From Sisyra terminalis (lineage: Eukaryota > Arthropoda > Insecta > Neuroptera > Sisyridae), in assembly GCA_958496175.1 (NCBI GenBank), contig OY292278.1, forward strand, positions 35,960,001 through 36,024,000: DNA of 64,000 nt, read 5' to 3'. Below the pieces are notes generated by a model. That model was not told the origin of the DNA. It did no database searches and saw only the letters and a list, made by a program, of their open reading frames with translations. Both the position numbers and the translations under genes were made by a program. Positions 25,335 through 37,480 of this stretch are shown one piece after another (the first letter of the stretch is position 1; each line of letters starts with the position of its first letter).

Positions 25335-25412
25335 GATACAAGAAGATTTTGCCAGGCAGAAGATGAAACCATTTCTCATGTTCTGTGGAAAGGCAGCACT
25401 TTGAATAAATGA
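25335..25412 (+). pseudogene. Scrap of non-LTR retrotransposon ORF2 end
   Basis: The frame reads RRFCQAEDETISHVLWKGST, the CxxC...H-type segment found at the C-terminal end of R1/jockey-like ORF2 proteins. A weak continuation (ILEPE) appears just downstream. Nothing of the reverse transcriptase was seen. Confidence 0.45.
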
Positions 25413-25904
25413 AGATTTAAGTAACAAGCAATATCACATCCTCGAACCGGAATAGTCAAAAATTGATCAATTGTTCGGTTTGAGATAGGTAAAATAGGGA
25501 CCCAGGATACACAATAGGACCTATTGGACCAATCCAAACTGAATATAAAACAATACTCTCTGGTACATTGGAAAATTTAACAAACATTGTATTACTAAAA
25601 AATAACTCCTTACTAAAAAAAATCCTCCCTGGGAGACCTGATAGGTTTCACGATCGTGTCCAGTGATTCAAAAAACACCCCTGTGTATGTTTCAAATCTA
25701 TTTTACAAAAAAAAAAAAATGAAAAAATTCCATTTAGTTCATACCAACTCCGAAATTATCGTATAACCTAATAAATCTTATATTACGTTCATCAAATTAC
25801 CATTACACTTCTGGAAATCGTAAAAACTAACTACGAAATATTTTGGTGTTTTATTGCCGTTCTAGAGTTCAGAAAAACAACAGAGTCGCTTACCTAATTT
25901 CCGT

Positions 25905-26720
25905 GAAAACAATGTTTAAAGAAAAGGCTTTATTTAAGTCATTTTTCAAGAAGTGAATTTTCCAAAAAAAAAATTTCACCTTTTATTGGTACACTGTATA
26001 CACTGTAATTTTTGCTGGCGTTTATAAGTTTTAAGTTTCAATATTGAAAAATTGTTCAAGTATGGTTTTTTTCGGGAAAATATGCAAGAAATAAAATTTT
26101 TCTTCCATAATTCTTGAACGACAAAAAAAAAACACTTAGTAAAGGTAAAAAAAAATTTGGAAAATTCAATTTTCGTAAAAAGATCCAAATTGAGGATTAA
26201 AATTAAATGACTTTTTCAATTTTTGGAAAATACCTATCATGAATCGTGCTTTTTCTTTGAATGGTGTTTTTCGAAAAAATACGCAGACTTGTGATTTTTT
26301 TTGGAATTCTCGAATGACATTTATAACTAATGTCCCAAAAAAAATGATCAAGTTTCAATATTTCGAAAATGCCAAAAATCCAGCACTTTATGGTGGTCTA
26401 GGTAACCGCTTCAAAACTAGTAGGTGATGGGTTCGATCTTGTATTGGACAATTTCAATATTTTTGATATATGAATTTTTATTAACCCAAGAGTCGCTATG
26501 GACCTTAGTAGTTATGAAGAAACGGTGAATTATAATTAAAAAAATCTTTCAGTAATTTTGAGCGACAAGAAACACCTATTAATTTTCTAAATATGTACTT
26601 AGCACTACATAGGGTTTTTCTGGAAAATATGTGAGCAAAAATTATTTTCTGGAACGCTTAAACGACGAGAAATACCGAATTATTTCTTCAAATATTCGTA
26701 GTTCTTTTTTGCAAATTTTT
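25905..26720 (-). repeat. Diverged tandem array, block 1
   Basis: Poorly conserved reiterations of a unit with a TTCTTGAACGACAAAAAA-like core and GGAAAAT...CGAAAAA stretches, spaced roughly 140-170 bp, interrupted by the SINE at 26388. Units are too diverged to count reliably by eye. Confidence 0.35.
26388..26540 (+). mobile_element. tRNA-derived SINE, copy 5
   Basis: TGGTGGTCTAGGTAACCGC (short deletion in the A box), then GGGTTCGATCTTG and tail GACCTTAGTAGTTATGAAG. Confidence 0.55.
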
Positions 26721-29419
26721 AAAGCGTAATGCTTACTTGATGACCTTTCTTAAATTCCTTATGATTTTTACTTATTTAAATTCCAGGGAATAAGATTCCT
26801 AAGCCTACAGGTACATCAAAAAACCTAATGAAATGATTTCGTGATCAGTGATCCCAAAAGCTCTCGAGTTCCAAATTTGTCTCATTTTTCTATATAGAAT
26901 TCAAGTTTCATTTTCCACCCTAAACTTATGCATTTAAATAATGCATATTTGAGTTGCTTAAATATAACTATCCATTTGTATCTAGAATTGATAGTGGTAA
27001 CGAATTTTAATTTTTTTTAACACCAAATACATAAAACCAGCTCTCGATTTCCCTAGTCTCTCTTTTTGTCAAACTGTTGACAGTTTCTGTGCTTGAATAT
27101 CACACCATATTAATTTTTTGAGGAAAATGAAATATTTATTTAAGGTTTTTATATATTTGATGAATTACAAACAACTGGGGAAGGAAGATACAATGATTTT
27201 AAAACCAATTTTGTTGTGCTGAAGTCAGTTTTCATCACACATATTGTAAAACAGTAATACAAAGCATCCAATTAGCAAAACGAACCAAATGTTTTCTTTT
27301 AATTTTAAGATTCTTCAGCTACCAACAATGTACTGTTAAAATTATTCAAATTATTTAATTTTAAAATAAGCTTTTTATTAATAAAAATATTGAAAATGTT
27401 GGCGTATCATTTCAAAAGAATGAAATGAAAATGTCGATCAATTATTTATTGCTCATCAGTAGTTACCAATTGAATTGAAATGATCAAGCTTGGAAATGTG
27501 TCAATTAATTATGATTTAATATTCATGAAAGTAACTCTGTTCGAGTTATTAATCATTTTAATAAAATATTTTGAAAATTACTCGACCGACATATTCCCCA
27601 TTCTTTTTGATTACCTTTGGCGACAACGGCGGGATGAAAACGCTTTTTCAAAGCAGACATTTCGGTTGATAAACAAATTCGGGAGCTTCGTTCCTTGAAA
27701 AATTGAGTTTGAAACGCGAGCTTTTCATTTTCACGAGCTTTAATAAACTGCTGTCGCATAAAACGTTATCAAGATTGGCGTATGAGAGGCCATTTGCACC
27801 CCTTTTATATGTCTACCTACTCTGATTCAATCAAAGTCAAAGGCATTTTCCAACAGGTTTTTGTCCGACGAAATATCATCAATATGAATTATACAATTTT
27901 CGAATTTTTCGAATATTAATTTGATTAAAGTGTGTCTGAGCTTTTCTTTTTCTTTTTATCGGTCCAGCTTTTCATTTAGGCAATTATCGTCTATGATATG
28001 AATTTGGCGCTCAAAGAGATCGATTTTGTTGTGTATTTCATAATTAAGTTTTTAACTGTTCTTAATTAATTCAATTATAATAGTAATACTAGCATGAAAT
28101 TCTCAGAAATTATTTGCAATATTTTACTAAAGAAATATTTTACTTGAAAATTCATTTCGTAGAACCATTATAAAATAATTAAATCAATTATTTTCGAAAA
28201 CCTTATCCACATTTTATCTGATACAAAATGTTACTGGAATAAACTGTATTTATTTATTTCTTATAGAATAGACTGTTACTTAATTTTTTAATTCAAATCT
28301 TTAATATTTTCAAAATTTAAGCATGAATGGTATGAGTTAAAGTGATATAAAAATAATAATATTTTTATGGTTTGACATATTTTAACGAATACAATTGGGC
28401 TGATGAAAATAAATAGTCATTTTTTTTCATATATTTTGAAGCAAAATTATAAATTATTTTAATACTTGCTGTAAAACATTTTAAAAAAATTGCTATAATC
28501 AATTTAAAAATGAAGCAAAAAATTAAAAAAATCATTTGACTACAAAAGAATCACAATGAGAAGTGAGTCAAGAAACGGCTCTGCTATAGAGTAATTGAAG
28601 TACTTACTTATGTTACCTTAGTTACTTTACATAAAGTTTGATTAAAGTTAGTACTGCAAACACACTAATAACGGCGCCACTTCTTCACACATTTCTCTTC
28701 GTGCGTTGCAAGATTGAAATACCTTCATTAAACCTTAGTGACCTTAGGGACATTCTGAATACTAGCGCTGTTAGTGACTCAAAAGAGAACTATGATATGC
28801 GTCTTTTATTGTATACATGAATATTGTGAAAAAGTCTTTACTGTTCGAATTCCTTGTTTTTATACTCCGTGGTAGCTAGAGTAACGTTATGTTTTCTGAT
28901 GAAGCATCTGTTTACGATTTTGTGAATATTTCACGGGCTTACTTCTTACTCCTCAGATCTATTTATTTAACATATCATCAAACATCCAATCAAGGTGCAT
29001 CTTTAGGACTGATTCTCAAAGAAAGATTATGGCATTTTGCCCCTCTTTACCATCACTCAAATGCTTCAAGGATGATTAAAATTTATACTTAAGTCTTGCT
29101 ACCAATTACGGAAAAGTAAAAGATTTAAACAAAATGAATCCTGCAGGAGAACAATGATCCTAAACATCGAAGCTTTCTTTGTTCGAAATACAACTCTTTA
29201 GTAGTTTTCGAATCTAAAGATTTGATTTCAGGTCGTATCTCCAGAGCAAAATTGCTTCAAAACTAATTTCAAGATGCTCCTAAAATCATCTTGAATACTA
29301 TTCATGGTGGTCATAAATAAGAATATGTTTAAGCAGAGTTGCAGGTCAACCAATGAGAGAAGGGAAAATCCATCTCTTTTTAGTTGAAGAGCTATTCCAC
29401 TAAAAAACCCGGGAGAATC
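26721..29419. other. No gene seen
   Basis: Short frames at 27480-27759, 28638-28820 and 28889-29092 lack domains. The missing first TrissinR exon was looked for here and not found. Confidence 0.4.
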
Positions 29420-29770
29420 ATCTTCCTAGTTGGATCCTTCCTAGTCCAGGACTAAGATCCCGGTTGATGTTAATGGGATTTTTGTGGATTTCTACTTCTT
29501 TTCGGAGCTTTTTCTTGAAAAAAAACACGCAAAGAAGATAGAATTTCGGTCTCGTCAAATCGTATAGATCATCCAGTTGCCAAGCAATGCTCAGCTTCCA
29601 CTGAGAGGTTGGTTCGACCAAACTATACATTCCTCAGATGCTCTTTGAGATGTGTATGACGAATCTCCCGGTTTCACCATCATGTATCTTTCCACATGAA
29701 CAGGGAATTTTTTTATACTCCGAGTTTAAACTCGGATCTATTGCCCGAAACTGGGACCTTGCCCTTCAGG
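29420..29770 (-). pseudogene. PLE GIY-YIG relic, minus strand
   Basis: Minus-strand frames give YKKIPCSCGKIHDGETGRFV, then LSVEAEHCLATG with IRFDETEILSS, and finally KEVEIHKNPININRDLSPGL. This is the endonuclease and C-terminus of a third PLE family, broken by at least two frameshifts and stops. The second Tyr of the YIG motif is replaced by His. Confidence 0.6.
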
Positions 29771-32673
29771 AAAGAAAGTATAATCAGTATTTCAGTATCA
29801 TCGTTGGAAGCTTGACCACCACCTTGAAATTAATTAATTAATTAACACCCTGTCTATACGATCAGATACGGGAAAGATAAGATTTAAGAAGGATTTTCTC
29901 AGAATTATTGGTAGGGTATCTTGGGATCTGTAGCCAGGGAAATGGTATCGTTACACTTGGTTGGCCATTCCCGTTTCCAAAAAATGAAATATCGTGAGTT
30001 TGCGCGATCAGTTAGCCTTCCAGAAAAAAATTCTGCCTTGTAAATTTCTTTTTTAGTAAAGTGGAAAACTTTCCTTACAGGAAACCTTTTTCGTAATTAG
30101 TTGCTCCAGAATCAGTTTGTTGATTAGAAATCTCTTTTTGTCAATCATTTTTTGTCCATTCCATTAATTTCAAAGAAACCTCACATGAAAAATGGAAGAA
30201 TGGTTAAGTTTTGGAACTACTGAAAAGATTCATTAACTTTTCCCAATTCAAAGTCCTCGCCAAAGACGAATAGAGCTATAAGAAAGAGGTCAATTACGGG
30301 AGAAATTAATTCTGCCGTTAGGCTGTTGTAGAATTAATAATTTTCTTAAATGTCATTCATTAAATTAATTAAAATATTTAAATCCGTAAAAACAGTGTTG
30401 CATTTATTCTGAATAAATATTCAGTTTACATTTACTAATTGGCAGTATACTTAACGTCATTTTCATTTCCCAGTTCTTGCAAGCTTTGCTTTTCCAACAA
30501 GAGCTTTGCTTGTTTGAGTCTTTCCAATATTTAACTTAAAATTTATCCAAATATCAAGCATTTGTAAATCTCCATGAATGAATGTTATTTTCATATATTG
30601 AATAATTTATGATAAAAACCACAACGAAAGAGACGGGAGATTTAAATAAAATTTTTCCTTTATTTATCTTTACGACCCTCCATTGTGTTGGGGCATAATA
30701 TGAGAAAAAACATTTTCATTATTCAATATGTTTCATTGCATTTTTCATGAGCGTCTTTCAGCCGAAGAAGTTTGATAGACGATTGACCAACGATGTCTGA
30801 AGAATTTGTAGTAAAAAATTGTTTGGGTTATTGTTTCTTTGTAGTTGGCGAATTAGTTGAATGGAATGAAGTGGGAGGATGAGGTTGAGTAAATATTTGG
30901 CGAGACATACGCAAGTGTCAATGAAGCTCCTGCGGGAACATAATTCAATTGAATTGGATTTTAGATGGATGTTTTAAAGGAAGGCAGTTTGCACGGATTT
31001 TTTCCCGATGGGAATTTTTTTTAATGTTACCACTTAAAAGTAAAAAAAAAAAAACAGGAGACTAGGAGATACACCTTGATTTTTTTTGGGGCTTCTATAA
31101 ATGTAAAAGGAAATTCATCCTGTGGGATTTGTAAACTTTTATCGGGAGAAAGAGAGAGAGTCGTAAATAATTTAGGAAAAAAATTGTGATTTGAAATCAA
31201 TTATTTTTTTTTGTCATAGGAAAAACACGGAAAAAGTAAAGGTTAATTGAAAAAATTAAAGGGTGGAAAATGAAAGGGGTGGCGTGGATGTTGAAAACCG
31301 TCTATTCAGCAGGCCTTTTTTAATTTACCGGTCTGTGCTAAGCACTCGAAAATTAGAAAATGTCGAATTTAAAAAGGCTGAAAGTAAATTGGGATGGCAA
31401 CAACTCATTTGTGGCAATGTGTAGAATGTGAGATGAGTGGAATGAGGATTCGCGACCATTCACCCCCACACCCACCCCCTATCTACAAACAAAAATAAAC
31501 TGGCATGAAGCCAAATCATGCTCGCTCGTCAGCCGTGAATCCAATCAGGACAACTCAACCGTAAAGGATATGTTCCTGCAAAACGAAAGTTATTACACAG
31601 CCGCCGCAAAATCAGGATAAAATCGGTCAGGACTTCTTTTCATTGCGGCATGGCTGCATATCCGGAAAAACAAATCGTAATTTCGGTCCTTTCAGTCGCG
31701 ACAAAAAAAAGGGATACTCGAAAGATTTCGTCCTGGAAAGGACAAAACGGGAACAAGCTCGTTATTTCCAACTTGTCCACAAAAAAACAACAAAATTCAA
31801 TTTAACCCCAAACAATAACATATTATACTCCCCCCAAAAAAAAATACTGCCCTCCTATACCCTTAAACGTTTTAAGAATGATTCAGGCATATTGTTTTCC
31901 TAAAATAATTTTTCCTTTTTTTTTTGAAGTTATACTTCTTTAGCGGCGTTATGAAACTATAATCGAACTGAATTTTTAATATTTTTAATAAGTTAGCGAG
32001 AAATTTCAAGCGGGTGAAAGCTGGCCAATTTTTAGGAGCAAATTGCAAAACATTAAAAACGCAATCAAGTCGATCAAGTTGACCGCTAGCACTGTTTTTT
32101 TTGTCACTCAGTAGGGAAAACCAACTGAAATGATTGACAGCGAAGTTAGTTATTATTTGATGTTTAGAACATCGAAATTGTCAAACTTAGCATTTTCAAT
32201 TATTACAGTTTGAACCATATCTTTATTAATACACAATAGTATAAATACATTTAAAAGAGAGGTATTTTTTTGAGATTATTTAATGCAATATGTAAAATAA
32301 TGCAAGGAAAGTTGATTAATATATTAAATTGCCTTATGTTTTTTTTAGATTTGAATGAAAAATCAGTTTCTGTATATAATAAAACAAACGCTATTGTTTT
32401 AATTTAATTTTTACTTCGTCGCTATTTTTACAGGCTTTATGTACACGCAATTGAGTATTTAGACAAACTGTATCTGCATAAAATTGACTTATTATTTTTG
32501 TAAGTTTATAACTATAATTCACTGCTATATGGTAAATGTTTTCGATAACTATTTTTCAAACAAATGACCATGCTGTATTGATAAAAAGTTAATTCATATT
32601 TATAAGATACAAATTTGTATAAGTAGTAATTTTTGTGTAATATTGTGAAATATTATACAGTATGTGTAAATAG
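29771..32673. other. No gene seen; possible single-copy island at 31300-31700
   Basis: The stretch 31300-31700 is less AT-rich and repeat-free, and the 86-codon frame at 31643-31903 has no domain. The rest is AT-rich. Confidence 0.4.
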
Positions 32674-32911
32674 CCAATTTTGCTCATGTCCCTTATAGCA
32701 ACGGCAATATCTGGCAACGTTGCATTTTCTACTTTTTTTTTAATTGATTCACGAGCAAATTTGGTCATAATGAAAATTTACCAACAAAAGAGCAAATCAT
32801 TCGATAAAGGAATTGAATTAATACAAAAATTGCGAAGTAAATCCAAAACAAAGTAGAAAATGTAACGTTGCCAGCTATTGATGTCGCTTAAAGGAACATG
32901 AACCACCAATT
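32674..32911. mobile_element. Foldback MITE (GGCTCA family), copy 2
   Basis: Same layout and length as the element at 20621, with shared blocks ATCTGGCAACGTTGCATTTT and CATAATGAAAATTTA and the complementary right arm ending near CATGAACC. Arms differ more from each other than in copy 1. Confidence 0.6.
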
Positions 32912-32939
32912 GAATCTATTATCAGAAAACTATTAACTT

Positions 32940-33075
32940 TCTGGGAAATATTCATGGCCCAACATTAACAATATTGACAAAAATTAGCAATTGAATGAAA
33001 ACGAAATGACAGTTGAAACCAATGACAACAATCAGTTGGATTAAAATTGAAACAATAATTATTGTATCTAAATTA
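32940..33075 (+). repeat. Unclassified ~130-bp repeat, copy 2
   Basis: Adjoins the foldback MITE ending at 32911. Shared blocks include CCCAACATTAACAATATTGA and GAAATGACAGTTGAAAC. Confidence 0.5.
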
Positions 33076-34020
33076 CCTTTTATATCGACATTAAAAGTTA
33101 AAAAATGTGTTTAAAATTGTATCATATTTTAGTTATCATAAACTGAAAATAACAGATGTATCATTTCAGGCACTGCCGGAATATTCTATGGCAGAAGATT
33201 TAATTTTTTTTTTAATTTTACCAAAAAAGTATAACTTCTCACGTGAATTTCATACATTTTACACACATCGTATTTTTTTTTACTAATTCACGTTTTATTG
33301 ATGTTTTCATAACAAAAAAAAGTGTTTAGCGTTGTAAAGCTCGAGCTTTTCATCTCGTCGAACTGATGATGAAAATTGAAAGCATTAAACGTCAATCAAT
33401 GAGCTCTATAATTAATATATTGGCACATTTATTCGATGTGATATGATGGGTGATTACCAACGAGAACATAATAAAATCGAAATTGAACTTCCAATATCAA
33501 TTATTTGCATATAAATAATTTAATTATCGATCAAATAAACTATGAATTCATTTGCGCGAGCATGAATTGTTACACAATATTAATATGTTGACGAAGGTTA
33601 TCCATAGATTATAATTCGCCCCCATTTTTCAGCCCTTTAAGTCCCACTTTACGCTATTGGGGGTTATCATAGTTAAACGGTTTTACATTTATGTTCGATT
33701 AATTGCATACAGCTACGATTACCTTGATTATTACAGATCATTACGGAATATTATTATAATTTATTAGCGTCAAAATTTGAATATAACCATATTAACAACA
33801 GCTGTATATATTAAAGCCTTTTTAATTTTGATTTTTTGAATTTCTTTTTAAGAGTTCAAGGATTTATAAAATGAAAATATGCTACTTATGTTTACATTTC
33901 TTCTAATGTATAAATGTTAAGTAAGAATGTATACGGAGTTATAAGAAAAATATTTATTCATTTTTTTTTGGTTTATACAGTAAGCATACTTAAAACTAAA
34001 GAGTAATTACTAAAACAATT

Positions 34021-34277
34021 CTCCAAATCACCACCAGAATCAACAATCGAATGGCATCTTCGAAGCATATTCTCAGTATATTCTCCATCAAATTTTCAGT
34101 GTATTGGAGAGGAAGTGTCTTCCAAATACCACGAATTTCTCGGCAGAGCTGCTTCAAAGTGAAAATTCGTTTTTCTCAAACCTTCTGCTTGGTATAAGCC
34201 AATACATTTTCAATGGGATTAGTATCAGGCGATTACGAAAGCCAATCAAGTGTATCAATACCATTTTCTTCCCTCCA
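34021..34277 (-). pseudogene. Tc1-like transposase relic, C-terminal DDE part
   Basis: Minus-strand reading: WREENGIDTLDWLS, stop, SPDTNPIENVLAYTKQKV, stop, then KRIFTLKQLCREIRGIW and LPLQYTENL. The SPDxNPIEN block contains the third catalytic acidic residue of Tc1/mariner DDE transposases. Two in-frame stops but no frameshift over about 85 codons. Upstream coding (34278-34400) is only faintly recognisable. TIRs were not found. Confidence 0.75.
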
Positions 34278-36079
34278 GATTTCACGTAGTAGGCTTCGAA
34301 TGATCTATTTTTCTTTTATTTTTATAAACTTCTTTGCAGTGATCCGCAGTAAAGCTCTCATATAAATACTTACGCCTGTGGTTCTTAACTTTGTTGGACG
34401 TACTTACATCCTCCAGTTTTAAATTCAAAACCTAGATATGCTTTTATACTTATGTAGGTGCATAAAATGAATAAAATCATTAAGAATCCACCGAATTACT
34501 GCAGTTCGATTGAACCCAGGTTTAAAACCACTGGTTAAACTAGATCTGTATAATGAGTTGGTTCCTAAATGGGAAACTATTTCGAAACTTAAGTTTTTAA
34601 ATCGTTTTGATGTACAAACGTAAGTTGTGTAAATTTCGCCACCCAATTCCCCTCCATCCTTTAGATAAGGACAAAAATGTTCATCCGCCTGATTTTTATT
34701 CAAAGTAATAAATCTCAAAAATTTTTAAAGGAGGAGAAGTGAAATCAACGCGATGCTTAAGTTTACCTTAAGTTTCAGAGTATATTAAATTTTTTTTCTT
34801 AATTTTTAGAAAAATGTATAGTAAAAAAAAATAATAAAGCATTTTTTTAATATATTTTTAATAAGTGAAAATCACAAGAAAAGTATATTTTATGAGAGTA
34901 CTTTTGCTCATTTAATCAGTGGAAGAACCACACAGAAACCATAAAGAGGGTGTTCTCATATTCAGCCTATCACAGATGAGTGATCGGAAATCATTGAAGA
35001 ACCAATCAGAAAACAAAGAGAGGGCATTCCCACCTTCTGCCAAACATAGCTGGGTGATTGAAAATCAGTGAAAGAACTAAGCAGAAAACATTGAATGGAC
35101 GTTCCCAGAGACAACCAATTATCAACCTTAAATTACAAAGAACTATTTTTAGAAATTATTAACTTTCATACTTATGTGTTTGAATTCCTGCATCAAAAGT
35201 TCAACTAAAGTTTTGTAAAAGCCATTAAAAAATTTAAAAAAAAATGTCAAAAGTCTATGACCTCCAAGCTAATAATATTCTCCTTTCAATTTCTAAATCC
35301 GAGACTGCTCTCTTATCCACCAATTGATATTCTTTATACATTCGCAAGATTACCTTTTCCACAAATAAAAGCACAAAAATCAAATGGAATATATTACTGC
35401 TTGTATTTTCTACCCAAACCCTCTTAACTAATGGAGCATTTTCATAAAATTTAAATATAGAATTAACGGTAAATATTTTTTTCAATTCTAAACTAAAATT
35501 TAAAATATTATTATTTGCAAGCAAAATTGTATTGTACGTAATTTAACAACTCGAACTTGAATTAAAAAAGTTAAATTACGTTAGAAGTGAAAATATAAAT
35601 TATTACCATAGTCTGGATTTTTCTCAAGGATTTAATAAGTACTTTTACAATAGAAGTTTGTTTTTAAAGCTTTGCTGAAGAAATGGAGTTCATTTATTTA
35701 TTTCTATCTGCAAATCTTGTCTGAAGCCGTTTTAAGAGTTATTAATTTTTCAATGAAATAAATCACTACACATATTTTGGCAATTATTCAACTTCTTTCG
35801 CGATTAAAAGTATATATGTAGGTATTGGTAATGATTTGTGAAGTAATAAACATATTTTTTGATTAACTTCATTTATTTCAAGTGATACATATTTCAAATT
35901 AGAAGTGGAATATGTTGGAAATACCCTTTAATTTATCACATCTTTTAATTACCAATACAGTTTTTTCATTTTTTTATTTTTCTTTGATAATATTAAGATT
36001 TATAAATAAAGAAGACAATTCAGATTATTTAAGATCGGATTTTTTTATTTATTGTTTCTCCATATTCAAATTAGCTACG

Positions 36080-36107
36080 TTTCGTTACGTATAGTAACTT
36101 CATCAAG
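36080..36107 (-). other. Hammerhead-like motif
   Basis: On the minus strand: CTTGATGA, A, stem GTTAC / GTAAC around TATAC, GAAA. It lies in a region (36015-36235) that also holds AATTGTCTTCTT in both orientations, probably PLE-end derived; a related stretch is at 13430-13580. Confidence 0.4.
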
Positions 36108-37382
36108 CTTCTTGAATCACAAAAAACATTTTAGTTTCTGTTTGTACTGAATTAAATAAATATAAAAAAAATATTGTCTTGAATTGTCTTCTTTATTTAA
36201 TAAAAGATGAGATCTGAATTTTATCATCCATTACGATTTATTTTAGAAATACACACAAATGAAAAAATGTTTCCGAAATGTTTCAGAAATCTTAGTAAAA
36301 ATTATATTTTTCCACCTCACCCCCATAAAATTATATATCTTAAATATTAAGTAACATTTTTTTTAATTTTTAATTTTTAGAATAGAGTAAAATAAACATT
36401 GCCCATTTTGTTGCTAAATAATTCCCTAAAAATTGTCTAATTCTTTTTGTGAACATTAAGCTTAGTTACATCATTCCGTTTAAATAATTCTTCAATATTT
36501 CATTTGTTACCTCAAGGGATTTAAGCCCACGGTATTTACATAAAAGATGCAGACGAGAGACACTTAAAATTTCAAATTCACTTCTCGAAAATAATCTTAT
36601 TTACCCAAACAACCCCTCATCAAACCCAACATTTATCACACAGTCCCAATCAATGGCATTTACTGAAGACTCATAAGTCTAAACAATTTAAAAATTAATT
36701 CCTCTGCAAAGCTCCTTGTGAAGAAATTCTAATAAGCGTTCAATGTTGCAAACGTAAAATCAAGGAAATTAACAAGAGAATTTTCCAATTCTTTATTTTT
36801 AAAGAAGTTTTTGTAGAACATAAAAGTGTCAATCAGAATTTCACTTTAAACTTTTATGATTTATTCGTTTTTCATTAGATAGCATAGTCCTTATTCTTGA
36901 TTTTGTCAGGTTTTTCCTCCAATTTTTCAAGAAAATTCACCGACATTAAGTTCAATGTAATAAGGCCGTCTTTGACAAATACGACCTTTTCATATCTCTA
37001 TGGCGCACTACGTTTATAAGATTCACAATTGTTCATTCATTCAGATATAAAAATTTTCCTCGACATAGAAATTTTCTACTGTTTACAACCTACATAAGAC
37101 GTAAAACGTGTAACTTTTTATCAAATCCCTCATATATAATATCCTGCATTTCATATCCGCTTGCACCTCCAAAGGGGGAAATGCATCGCATTGCATAGTA
37201 TTGCATCACATCTTCGCCTCGATTGAAACTTTTAAGATCCAAGAATATAAAAAGCGCAACACATAAAAGCTACAATATCACTCGAGGATAAGAAGCTTTA
37301 ACAAAAGTTTTGACGTCATTTAACAAGAAAAACAATAGTAAATCAAAATTATGCTATAAAACTTTGTGGATGATTTTTTGTC

Positions 37383-37480
37383 GTTGTTATTTACCGTCGC
37401 TCTATAACTGCTAACTGCTAAGATTTTTAGCGACTCTAGAGTTATTAAAAATCGGTCAGTATCGATATAGAATTATCGAC
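37383..37480 (-). mobile_element. SINE tail fragment, copy 6
   Basis: 5'-truncated: only the conserved tail remains on the minus strand (AACTCTAGAGTCGCTAAAA, TTATAGAGCGACGGTAAATA). Confidence 0.5.

Noticed and set aside
33340..33400. Hammerhead-like CTGATGA...GAAA at about 33364
   Set aside because: No stem between the two boxes and no PLE context.
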